64,000 bases of DNA. It comes from Nematostella vectensis. Lineage: Eukaryota > Cnidaria > Anthozoa > Actiniaria > Edwardsiidae. How positions within the stretch are numbered: the stretch's first letter is position 1; each line of letters starts with the position of its first letter. The notes beneath the pieces are model-generated. The model saw only the letters and a list, made by a program, of their open reading frames with translations. It searched no databases and was not told the origin of the DNA. The DNA lies in the NCBI RefSeq assembly GCF_932526225.1, contig NC_064035.1, positions 19,147,969-19,211,968 on the forward strand. The letters are read 5' to 3'. The translations under genes were made by a program, and so were the position numbers. Below, in pieces: positions 1-11,039 of this stretch.

Positions 1-115
1 AAGTATTGTTAGATCTCTGGACCTACCAAGAACCACTGGATCAGTTGCTGTATAAGCCGTCTATCCGACCATTATCCACCCCCTATTTTGAAATCCTGGA
101 TCTGCCTCTGTCTGT
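1..115. repeat. Dispersed repeat, copy cut by window edge
   Basis: This stretch matches 30956-31060 at most positions, including the blocks around 'acctaccaagaacc' and 'ccattatccacccc'. The second copy lies inside a complete terminal-inverted-repeat element, so this is the right-hand part of a sister copy whose left part lies outside the window. Confidence 0.6.
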
Positions 116-119
116 TTAT

Positions 120-2990
120 ATGTTTTCTTAGATTTTACGTGATTCAATGGTGATTTCAAAATGCTTGACTCAGGTTGACCCACTTTTATCAGTGTCACTC
201 ACTTTATTTGTTTTACCCTCATGGAATAAATTCTTTATCATTATCTTGACAAAGCTGAAAATCCTATCCCATAGTAAGTCAGAACTGGCTGGAAAACTTC
301 AACTGCTCATTTCATTGCTAGCATAATTTTACAACCATTTGTAGGTGTACCAAAGCTGGACTTTCAGCCCAAAAAACCTCGGCCCGAGATAAAATCTATC
401 ATGTCATCTGCACATTAGTTAAAAATAAAAAATAACAAGTTTCAAATATATAAGTCATCATTGGTCACAGTTTGTTTTCAGCATTGTAATTGATGCTATG
501 TGCAAATAATATAGCCACACTAATGCCACAAAGTTTGCACACAAGACTTCTAAAAGAGACTGAAAACAGAAATTAATTAAAAACATTCATTACCCAATTA
601 CTGATTATAATTAACACAACTTGGGTGAAGCAAAGGTATTTAATTCATTTGAAATATATAGAGAGGGCGATTTTGAAGACTACTAATTCCAACCTCTAGC
701 AAAAATACCTTTTATTCTATTATTCCTTTCATAAAAGGGATTTCATATATAAGCTCAAACTAAAGCAGTCTAGTTAAACCGTGAAAGTATTACATGTAAT
801 GCGTAAAAGCATTGCAGATATTTTGACTATCCTGGCTAAATAAACATAAAATATTGCTACAGTACTTCCACTGTGAAATTCGAATAGGAAAAGAGGAGAA
901 ACGATATATCATAATATTATGATGAAATTCACTTGAAAAATACGAGTAAAACACTTATAAAAAAATAAACAATATAACAGCAAAATGCTGTCGACGGATA
1001 CATAGCTTAACTCAACATAACAGGTATCTTATTCAATATTGATTTTTCATCTTTTGTAATAGAAGATGTAAAAGCAATTCAGCGCGACTATCTTGCTATA
1101 TTGCTGATTTATTTTTATTGCTATTGTATTCCCATATAAAAATGGAATTTTTCCATAACAGCAAGCTAAACATTTAGACTACATATTGACTAACGATTCC
1201 GGTTAGGTAATCTTTCGCTGCACAATTACAGACGTATTCGAGATGACTTTGTTGTTATGTGAAACGCAGCTTTGACCAGCAATTTAGTGAGCCCCTACTG
1301 CGCCATTATATAACAAGCTTAAATATACTTTTTTCAAAATAAACGTTTCAAATGTGTAGAATCTGTAAGACTGCGAATAACTTTTAGCTTCGATATACGT
1401 CGTAGCTAATTCCGGAGGATAGAATTTCAGGGCTGGTTGAAAAGCATTCACATCTTAAAATTTGATTTGTTCAAGAGAATTTTCCACTTTGTATGCACAC
1501 TTACGATTTCTTTATGTCTTGCTCGCTAGCACTGCGAGGGACTTCTAGAATGTCGTAATAATCGGCCATTCTACCCTTTTAGGTGTTTTAAGACATCGAA
1601 TAGCTTGCAAAGCTGTGAAATATTTGAATAACTCAAGATTTCTTCGCGTCTCCGTGCATCGTGTTTTCGATTACAGAAGACACCGATACAGATAATCTAA
1701 TGCGGCAAGCACTGGCCAATCACAGAGTAGATTCATAACCACGTGAGACCACCGGTTATACCACAGGTATCCATGTGTCATGCAATGGTTCATCAAAAAA
1801 ACTTGATAAGAGAATAATTATGTGCTATATTTTAGAGTTTGATAGTCGTTTCAGTTTCTGTGAGGCCACCGACCGACCTGATCGTATGAGTCTGTGGTAC
1901 AACCTGCCGTCAAAAACAACAAAAGTAGTAATTAGGAAAGCAACAATATCAAGCAGAAACAATATCACCAGGAAAACAAAAACAACAACAGTAGTAACAA
2001 AAACATCAGCAACAAAACAAAGACAAACACAGTAGTAACAACAACAAACAACAATATGACAGCAGCAACAATAACAACAACAAGAACAGGCGCGTACCTA
2101 TGACTTGCTTAGGGGGAAGGGGGTAGTCATACAGGTGGGTACATAACGAGCCCCAGCAATTCCGGAAGTCAAATTTTGGTTCGCTGAGGTTGCCATGCTC
2201 GACGTCATAATCCAATAGTAGAAGTGTCAAATCCAATAACAAAAATGTCACCTACACTTCGTACTGGTGCCAACAATCACTCAGTACATCTGGATACTCT
2301 TTCTGTGTAATCTGAACTATTTAGTCTTAATTTATTAGAAATGTTTAATTTAGGGGGGCCGGGCTCAGGGAAAAACCGACAGGGCGCCAAAATCGTATCA
2401 CGAGCCGCGTAGTAAATCCCGTGCTCGCATACATAACAAGCTGACTCGCGGAGAGGGATGTGAACATAACAATACAGCGAGTTGATCACGAGTTGATCGA
2501 AATCATAAGTGGTACCTTACTAACTCGAGAGACATGTGGCATTCCAGGGAAGGAATTTAAATGGAAGCTTACTCAAAAGCAATTCCAGGCGGAATATAGA
2601 ATTGTCAACGGCTATGCCATAGACGTAAAACGCGGAGAAGAGCACCGAAGAGGACCGGCAATACCGACGGTTGTTATTGCCCCGGCCTTAGGCATTATTC
2701 CGGCTTTATTGATGTAGAACAATAGCTCAATAGCAATATAGAAAAGATTGATTTAAGCGGCCTTGCAATGATATTGGACAATACGAAGGCGACAAGACGA
2801 ATCCAAGCCCGGAGAAAAAAAATTCTGACATAGCCGACGTTAGATCAATCGGAATCGATCAAGCCAACGCAATCAATCCAGTAGCCGCAGTCAGGAACTA
2901 GCACAGACGGCACAAGCGAGGATTTTACAAGCATCAGCAATGGCGCGAATTCTCATCCTTCGCCCGCCGTAGTGAAGTGTTGCGCATGGT
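120..2990. other. Gene-free AT-rich stretch
   Basis: No exon with supported splice sites or recognisable protein was found on either strand. Around 1908-2090 there is ACA/AAC-rich low-complexity sequence, which produces spurious short reading frames. The rest is AT-rich spacer. Confidence 0.5.
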
Positions 2991-2997
2991 AGCGAGG

Positions 2998-3320
2998 GTA
3001 GAGAAGAAAATAATATTCTTTTGCAATTTAAACTGAAAAGCAAATTTGATCTAAGTTTTTATTTCTGTACCTTAGCCGGTTTATCCGGGCAAAGGATCTG
3101 TCATTGTAACATGACTGAACGCCTTGGGGTACAGAAGAAAATAGCATTCTTTTACGATTTAAACATAAAAAAGCAAATTCGATCTAGTTTTTATTTTCTG
3201 TACCTTAGCCGGTTTATCTGGGCAAAGGATCTGTCATTGTAACATGACTGAATGCCTTTGGGTACAGAAAAAAAATGATATTCTTTTGCAATTCAAACTT
3301 AAAAGCAAATTTGATCCTGT
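2998..3320. repeat. Tandem duplication, ~125 bp unit, about 2.5 copies
   Basis: A unit running from 'agaagaaaataatattctttt' past 'ggcaaaggatctgtcattgt' appears at about 2998-3125 and 3130-3260. A partial third copy follows at 3266-3320. The copies differ by scattered substitutions, so this is an old local duplication. No coding potential is conserved between copies. Confidence 0.7.
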
Positions 3321-3655
3321 GCCCTGGGCGAACAGGATTCTCGTGGGTCATCCGAACCCTTTCCGCTGAACAGCCTTTGTATATTTTTACTTATGTATCG
3401 TGCGTGAAATGATAATGATAACACGCTCACTTAGGATTTTAGTTTAAATCGGAATGTCTGTGACATCTACATGCCTTTGGGAGGTCTTCTGGCCGGTTCG
3501 TCGGCCGCCCCCCATATTTGAATAAGTTGATCAAATTTGTTATAATATTGTCATGATAGCAAAAGAGACTTGATTGTAAACAGGTAAAGGTCAGGATAGT
3601 AAGAGAAACTCCGCAAAATACATTGTGTGATTCCAAGAAACGAATTATCATAAAG
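3318..3655 (+). repeat. Long direct repeat, left copy
   Basis: It shares many blocks in the same order with 4971-5260: 'acaggattctcgtggg', 'gctgaacag', 'gcgtgaaat', 'ctggccggtt', 'catcaaatttgt'-like, and 'tgtgtgatt'. The two copies are in direct orientation and bracket about 1.3 kb that includes a protease-like remnant. This could be a long-terminal-repeat-like structure or a dispersed repeat inserted twice. Confidence 0.55.
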
Positions 3656-4718
3656 TTCCATTCGCATAAAAAGGGATTTCCATAAGGGAAAGAAGTACAG
3701 AAGTCATTTCCAAACTCGTTTTAACCCATTGACTCCTAGCTATTTTTTAGCTGAATTCACAAAAAACAGACTGAAAACAGATACCTCCCCCCTATTCTGA
3801 GTTTTATACAGCCCGTCAAAGTCAAACACAGCTGCACCTAGTCAGCGGTATCCAAGCTTTCCAACAGTGCTTTGCGGTCCTCACTTTTAATCCCTCGTCG
3901 TTGTGCTGAAGCCAGCACAAGTTGATGGTTGCTTGTATTTTTCATCAAAAATACAGCTATGAGCATATTAGGAGAGTGTCTCAGGACATCATGAAGTCTT
4001 TTGGGGCATAATTGAGTGCTTTGCTTATGGGTATTTGCAAGCAAAGGTGGATTCATGATGATTTTTTCTTGTTTGGCTTTGCCTGGATGAGAAAATAATT
4101 TTCTAATGAATCACCACAGCTCTCCTAAATGCTGTCTTTTCTGAAACCAAATTGATTCCAAACTTGTTTACACTGCTATTCTGGGTCTGTATGACCTGGA
4201 TTTGATTTGTTTGGCTTCGGGGTGAAAAGACCATCTGACTTTGGGGAGAGGAGTGTTGACTGGCCCTCCCCTTGTGAATTTTTCCCTGGATCTCCAAGAA
4301 TGCTTTGCAATCCGTAAAGGCATCTTCGTGGTTTTACAAGCCTTCAAGGAGTGGATATTGTGTTTTGAGGCCATGGGAATGAACCTGGAGGATCAGAATA
4401 AAGGTATCTATTTGTGTCTTGAGCTGTGTTTGCTGATCTCTCTGCCTTGTGAGGTATTTTGAGCGTTTTATTGAGAGGGGTGATTCTGCTTTTCTTTCCT
4501 TGTTCGATTTGAAATTTGTCAAAAGACCTGTGCTATTATTTGGCTTAAGAGTAGTTGCCAACACCTTGGTTGAATGCATATCTTCAAGACCATTTATCCC
4601 TTAGACTGATGCCTGAGTATCTTCATTTTGTTGTGATACAAATACATAGCTTGCATTTATGAATTTTTTGGGTTGTGGGTACTTCCCAAAGCCGGTACAG
4701 GCCGGTTGAGGGGTCAAT

Positions 4719-4990
4719 GTGTTAACGGAATGTAGAACGCAGAAAGAACTTGCCTTGCCGTGCATCGTCTGGTCTGGCTTCAACAAGATAATTTCCAATA
4801 TATGCACGAACACCTGTATGCATGAAGTCAGAAAGGTGTTCTTGCCCATGTGTATCGGAGGAGTGCATTGGGGCTTGACTGTTTTTGATATCCCTTCGGG
4901 AACAGTCAAGTATGGCGAAGGTTCGGGAAGTTGTGGTATTGCAGTGGTTTGTTGTGTTAGAGATATATGCGCTGGGCGCACAGGATTCTC
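4719..4990 (+). pseudogene. Decayed ULP1/SENP-type cysteine protease fragment
   Basis: The translated stretch has a 'VHWGLTVFDIPSGTVKYGEG' segment, resembling the His-Trp and following strand of C48 (Ulp1/SENP) peptidases. It is followed directly by 'GSCGIAVV', resembling the catalytic Cys block (Q-x-x-CG). In normal C48 domains these two blocks are separated by tens of residues, so an internal deletion is likely. No intact upstream open frame continues the domain. Such proteases are often carried by eukaryotic DNA transposons, which fits the flanking direct repeats. It is probably a transposon relic. The match is short, so confidence is low to moderate. Confidence 0.35.
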
Positions 4991-5260
4991 GTGGGACTTT
5001 AGAGAAATCCGAACCCTTCGTGCTGAACAGATTTTGTATATTTTGCAGAATTTATCATGCGTGAAATAGTAAGTTAAAACACGCCCACCTAAGCGACTTT
5101 AAGTAGGATTCCAGTTTAAAGAGAGATCTTTTCTGGCCGGTTAGACGGCCGCTTCCCATAATAAGTTCATCAAATTTGTAACAATATTGTGGTCATGATA
5201 GTAAAAGAAACCCCGCCAAATTTATTGTGTGATTTGTGATTCTAAAAACGATCACCCCTC
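4971..5260 (+). repeat. Long direct repeat, right copy
   Basis: This is the sister of 3318-3655 in the same orientation, with small indels. Together they flank 3656-4970. See the left copy for the shared blocks. Confidence 0.55.
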
Positions 5261-7060
5261 TTCCAAACATCCACCAGACACACAGATACATTCACTAGGA
5301 TTTAGAATTAGAACAACTTAAAAAAAGTGGCTTTTTTTTCACTGAAAGATCCAACCAGCCCGCGGAATTTCCAAATGCCTGGGAATTTTTAATACTATTA
5401 TTGAAGCAACGGTTTTACCCGGACAGCGCGAATTTTAAATAGTAAATGCATTTTCCATTCTGACACTAAAAGTAACGAAGTCTGCAGGGTTTTGAAGCAC
5501 CGCAAACAACGGTTCGCGTGACTCCACAACATTTTGAGGTGACGAATATCGTGGTGTATAAGAGTAAATACCACGGAAAACTTTTGGGAAATTTGTTAAG
5601 TACAACTCTAAACTCGCATATAAATGATTCGTATACGGCAGATACATGGCTTACTTTCTCTGTTATATTTTGTTAAAATGTTTGTTTACAGCGCTAATAA
5701 TGTTGTAAAAATACAGACTTTTCGAGGCTACTTCATCGGTTGCTTTTAGACACTGATGATGAAGAGGCAGTTATTTTTTTTTAGATTTTCAGACGTTTCT
5801 AAGCTATATCGCGAAACGGCATGTATAATGCATAAAAAAAGACCTACAGGGATCGTAATAAAATAGGTTAAGACACAGATGTGCACCGTTCCCTCGTGTC
5901 GGTCAGTGAATTACAAAAACACTAATTATTAAAGTAGAATTTTTAAGACAAACTGGGAGAAAGCTCCGCTAGCATGGTGAAGACATCAGAGCAAGCCGCG
6001 CGAATATGTGGCATTGTGAGTGGATTTTTCTTTTCGATTTGCACTTGAAGCGCCCCCAAAAAACTGATTCTTAAACAGATCCGATGATATTTTCTAATAA
6101 CTGACGGAGAGAAACCCGGATTGTACCCTATGTATTTTGCGTTCCACTCTCTGCAATTCACAGCGCCAAAAATAATTTACGATAAATTTCCGCTTTCTCC
6201 CGGATTTCTTTGTTTTGCTTTACAAAGTCATATATGAAGCTTATGTTGACGCGTGATACGCGCTATCTCTGCGGGATCCAGAGCACATAAAAGTCGTTGT
6301 CAAGGAGCTGGGGCTCGTTATGCATTACATGATAGAACTGGATAATTTTTATGGCCCTTCAATAAGAAATGGCCCACTTTTTGGCGGCCGCATGACAACC
6401 ACGATATTAGCAGCAGCCACAACAATTTTTTACAATTTTTCTGCAAGCGGTAAGCGCTCTTTTAATCTTTTCCATTGTCTAGATTATGACAACAATCTCC
6501 ATCGGTCACGAAAATCTACCTCACAAATGCAGGGTCCTGGAGTATGCTATAAATACAGTAAGGCTTATCTCCAGCACACAAAGCACAACATCGCAAAGTA
6601 CAGAACAAGGCGACACAAAAATTTCCCATAATCCATCTATCATTTTGACCAGTTTAAAAGTCACTTTCACTGCATAAATATGTGTGTTTATTTCAATTGT
6701 GATTTCAATGAGGAAAGCCCATTATTTTATCTTCTAACTACTATAAACTAATAAATCGCCCCTGTGAAAAAAAATATAGACGTTCGGAGATAACATACAC
6801 CTGAGAGACCTAAAAGGTATTTTATTTGAGTCAATGCGCTTAAAGGAGATAGATATAATACAATGCGCTTCTAATGCGCTAATAGTGAACGGGAAAGGTA
6901 ATAATTTCCCATTCTATTTTTCATGTGGGGACAACAACTCAACCTATCCCAGTCATCAAATTGAAAAGAAGCATGCAAAATAACAGCCTGGAAGTAAAAA
7001 CGCTTCTTAAGCTCCCTCTTTCATTTAAATATTGTTGTGCTTATTTGAAAAATTGTTAAC
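5261..7060. other. No supported gene
   Basis: A 103-codon open frame lies at 6320-6631 on the + strand, but it shows no family resemblance and no supported splice partners. Nothing else stands out on either strand. Confidence 0.4.
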
Positions 7061-7065
7061 GTTAA

Positions 7066-7071
7066 TTTATT
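7066..7071 (-). terminator. Poly(A) signal of the synaptotagmin-like gene
   Basis: TTTATT on the + strand reads AATAAA on the minus strand, about 85 bases downstream of the synaptotagmin stop codon at 7155-7157. Position and orientation fit a cleavage/polyadenylation signal. Confidence 0.5.
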
Positions 7072-7154
7072 TAGTGGGTAGAAATAATGAGTTATAATAT
7101 GACATAATTTAACTTGCGCTTTAAAAAAAAAAAAATACATATATCTTTATTTCT

Positions 7155-10100
7155 CTAGCCCTCGCTCTCAGAGGATGTCGCAAAATATCTTGGCACAGCC
7201 TTTTTGTCTGTACTTGAGGCGATAGGTTTTGACGTCCTGTTTGGACGCGTCGGTAAAAGCGAGTTGTGAAACTCCCTCAAACTATGCCAACGCGCGATCG
7301 GTTTCTTTGCAGTCATAGCCTCGTTCCAATGTTCTCTTTCTAAATCTTCTGCACTCGTGCCCAGTACCACACGGCCCATTATTTTATCAGGAACTCCCTC
7401 GAGCTTTTGTTTGACGAATATCTGGAGTTTGACGTCCTCTAACTTCATATTAGCAGCATCGAACGCCATAGCCTCGTTGTACACGGGGTTTAATGTGCTG
7501 TTTTTCACTGTTGTTGCTTTTCGCTTCCGTATTCGTCTTGAGCTGTTTACTAAAACGACCTCGGCATAAACCGCTGCGGAGCAATAGATAATAGCGAAAA
7601 TAAGTCGGTCGTACGTGCGAGCATAGGAGATGAAATATTGACGAATTCGGCGGCAAGGGAGCTAATGAGACTGTAATTTCCACCACCAGTAAACACACAA
7701 AAAAATTGGGGTAATTATTTTGTGACATGAATGTTTCTAAAGCTGCTCCGTTTGTTTGGTAAAACAAAACGGGAAAAATAAAGCAAGATAAACTCTGTTC
7801 CCACCCTCCACCCCCGAATTTTGCTTGTACCTGGATATCCCTCCGTCAGTGGCTTGAGGTCACGTGCCTTGAACACCACAATCGTCAACCGCCTGGTCAG
7901 CGGCATGTACATCAGCGAGAAAAGAATCTGACCAAACCCCAGGTCACGTGACTTGTCAGAATCTTGCTGCATGGTAACGAAAAATTGTGTCATTTGTTTG
8001 TTACTAATCTAAGTATTCCAAAGACTAGGAATTTACTTTTTTTTTGCTCACAATCGTATTCAGTGGCCTTACTCAATCCTCCTAGCTTCGATTTTCATCC
8101 CAAAAAATGGAAGCTTACTGCACCAGCGGTGGACCGTATGGACAGGCCTCGAAATATTGGGGGGACACAACCCAGAAACATTAAGAAAATATTTGGGGGC
8201 ACGGCCACGCCCCTACTGGTCATTTTCTTATAATTTTGGAAAATATTTGGGGGGGGGCGTGCCCCCAGTGCCCCATCCCTTGCTACGGCCCTTCAAAAGC
8301 CTACGGATCCCGTCCCCACGTTCCGTACCTGGGTTAACTTAAGTATCTCCCGACAGACGATCATTTCTTCTCGGAGAAGAGTTTCTTGTTCGTGCTCGAG
8401 GTGATCTAGGGGGTGAACGACTTCGCCTACGCTGAACGCATGAGAGTATTTATCCATGTACTGTAGGCTTAAGTGAAGCGTCTGAGTTTTTATTTCGTCG
8501 TAGGGCAAGCCGAACTCAAATACCTGCACAAAACAACATCATTATTATCATCAGCGATAATCATCATCACCACCATGACATAGACCATAGCGACAACATT
8601 TTGTCTGGAGGAAGTCTTTTAGAGTGACATATTCTTTGGGGCGGCGGGGCGTTCCAAAGAAGTGAATGGGGGGGGGGGTCAAGACCCCCCAGTCGGTTGT
8701 AGAATGAATCTACTTACACCCTTTAGTTTCGTATACTGGAATACACATGCAAAAAAACGTCATCCACTCAAGTTAGTTGGTGAAGGGGGGGGGGGGGGAG
8801 GGGTGCGCCCATGTCGGAAATTCTGCAAATTGAGAATTTTACCTCATTAAAGGTTGGGTGTGAGGCTCGTTCATGAATCTCTGTCTTTAGCTGACTGTTC
8901 TTCATGGCTGGAGAGAGTCGAACTTCCATGAACACGTCTGGAGCTTGGCCAAGATATGGAGGGAACTCTTCACCTTTGATAACACGTACCTCCAAAAGTG
9001 ACCTGAAGGATAGAGCAAACCGTCATCATCATAGGATGTGGACACTCTAACAATGATAAGGTAGATCGAAGGTAGTTCCCATGAGTGATATATGGCTACC
9101 AGAGGTTGGCGTGGATCGTCCGTGAAGAAGGATGTGAATTAGGGTAGATAGGAAAAACTACCCTACCCATACTTTCCGCCCCTACACGTGTTACTCTCCC
9201 TCACTTTGTGCTACCTTTCTCCCCTACCTGTGCATCCCTACCCCCTAACTGTCTATCCTATCCCTAGACTGTGCTACCCTACCCCCTACCTGTGCTATCT
9301 TACCCCCTACCTGTGCTACCCTACGCCAAGCCTGTCCTAGCCTACCCCCTACCGGTGCTATCCTGCATCCTACCTGTGCTACCCTACCCCCTACCTGTCT
9401 ATCCTACCCCCTACCTGTGCTATCCTACACCCTACCCGTGCTATCCTACCCCCTACCCGTGCTACCCTTCCCCCTACCCGTGCTATCCTACCCCCTACCC
9501 GTGCTACCCTACCCCCACCCTGAGCTACCCTACCCCCTACACGTGCTACCCTACCCGCTACCTGCGCTATCCTACACCCTACCCGTGCTATCCTACCCTC
9601 TACCTGTGCTATCCTACCCCCTACCCGTGCTACCCTACCCCCCCCCCCCCTGTGCTACCATACCGCCTACCCGTGCTACCCTACCCCCTACCTATGCTAT
9701 CCTACCCCCCTACCTTTGTCCATTATATCGCAGGGAGAAATAAAGCCGTCCTAAGAACTCAGCATCCTTGGGCGAGGTGTGTTGCTCCGGTGGTGGTATT
9801 TCCCGGATGTCGTACGGGGCGGCTAACTCTACCGGGGAAGTGGCCTACGAAAAACGAAACACCCATCAGAACAACAAAGTATCCTTAGCGGACGACCTAA
9901 CAACGGAACCTTGTTCTTGCTTTTTTCACTTACTCCTTCGTCCTCATCAGATGAGCTTGAAACTGGATCCTCGTCTTCGTTTTCCTTATCGTTTTCCAAG
10001 GGCTGTACGGAAACGACGCTAAGCTCAGGTTTCGGTGTCCATGGGGGCGGGGGATGCTTGGCATAGTGCTTCATAGGGCCTCTCTGAACCTGGCGGAGTA

Positions 10101-11036
10101 TGGGGACAGGTTTCTCAAGTATATCTTCCATGTCACTACCCGGAGTGATTTTTTGTGGGAGTTCCGACTCGCCTTCTATTCTATCTTCCTTTTCACCAGA
10201 GGTAGGCACTTCCCTGTAGTCTAAGAACTGTTCTCGGAGAGAGAGATTGCGGAATTTCCGCCAGCAGAGCATGGAGAGCATTGCCATGACGACGACAATA
10301 CAACCACTGGTAAGGGTCAGCAGCAACAGATTGAAATCAAAGTGGCCCTGAAAGAGAATAGATCACATCAGGGAGAAATACGCTCTTAAGAAGCAATAAT
10401 AGGTGGATAAATGATAACTAATATATTGTTAACGATTTGTTTAGATACAAAACACAGGCGGGTAACTAGGGGGGTGCGCAGGGTGCTCGCAACCCCGCCC
10501 CACCCCCAGCCCGTTTCAAATATTAGTGTGGATAATAATGATGTTGACTGCATAAGGGCTTGCAGCCTCTCCTTTCGTGAACGTCAGTAAAAATAAAAGA
10601 GCAATATGTCCATGTTGCGTGCGCGTTTCTTGGTCGCTACAGGCCATCTACGTTTGTCACGCGCGCAACACACGAACGTATTTTTCTCTTATATTTAAGG
10701 CCCTGTCACACGTAGTTTTTTCTCTTGCGACTTGTCTCGCATAAAAGTAATACAGGTTGCACGCGCACTTTACTGACTTTCGCTAAAGGAGGAGCTGCAA
10801 GCGGTCTACTTTACTCTTTACATGAATTCGGACTACACCTAAATGTAAATTATGTACCAGGTACCGAATAAACAATTGTGATTGATTGATTGATTGATTG
10901 CGCTCAGACGTAGTGTTAATCATAACAAGCTCTGGAATAGAACATATATATTTTCCCAGGCCTTTGAAAAACATGCTAAGAATCCCTGATACTAAGAGGA
11001 ACACTATATTGAAGTACTCACCAAAATCATCTCCAT
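7155..11036 (-). CDS. Synaptotagmin-like protein, two C2 domains, 7 exons
   Basis: Coding exons on the minus strand: 11036-11022 (MEMIL, perfect GTGAGT donor), 10347-9910, 9844-9714, 9002-8843, 8523-8329, 7966-7831 and 7573-7155. All phases match and give 497 aa. The second exon starts with a short luminal segment and one membrane span (about residues 11-31), then Cys/basic residues and an acidic Ser-rich linker. C2A spans about 183-313. C2B spans about 322-458, with the family hallmarks 'NSTLNPVYNEAMAF' and 'HWNEAM...PIARWHSL'. Synaptotagmins act in vesicle exocytosis. Here most Ca2+-binding aspartates are missing: C2B loop 1 reads TEGYPAVYAE and its loop 3 reads EGVPDKIMG. A calcium-independent role like Syt12 or Syt13 is therefore more likely. 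The 65 bp intron (9845-9909, donor GTTCCG) is the weakest junction. The third intron carries a minisatellite. Confidence 0.85.
8143..8292. mobile_element. Dispersed non-autonomous element, family A
   Basis: It begins 'GGCCTCGAAATATTGG', has 'GGCACGGCCACGCCCCTACT' in the middle and ends 'TTGCTACGGCCC'. The same architecture recurs at 38125-38300, 39727-39993 and 62780-62930. It lies in the synaptotagmin intron between 7967 and 8328. The best copy (39727) has imperfect terminal inverted repeats. Confidence 0.6.
9230..9711. repeat. Intronic 21-bp minisatellite
   Basis: About 22 copies of a C/T-rich unit close to CTACCCCCTACCTGTGCTATC. They fill the 3' side (+ strand view) of the synaptotagmin intron and end one base before the GT of the donor at 9712-9713. 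Because the unit is a multiple of three it stays open in several frames and mimics a Leu-Pro-Tyr repeat protein. Confidence 0.85.
10878..10900. repeat. Short tetranucleotide repeat
   Basis: About five copies of GATT, inside the first intron of the synaptotagmin-like gene. Confidence 0.8.
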
Positions 11037-11039
11037 TTC

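Noticed and set aside
3838-4580. Series of overlapping minus-strand frames of 60-80 codons
   Set aside because: They are short, lack compatible splice sites and lie within a region that looks like a decayed element.
6320-6631. A 103-codon open frame with a Met-rich start
   Set aside because: There is no recognisable domain, no supported neighbouring exon and no poly(A) context.
9271-9888. A 205-codon frame rich in Tyr-Pro-Leu-Pro-Val
   Set aside because: It is the 21-bp intronic minisatellite read in frame; the synaptotagmin exons lie on the other strand on both sides.
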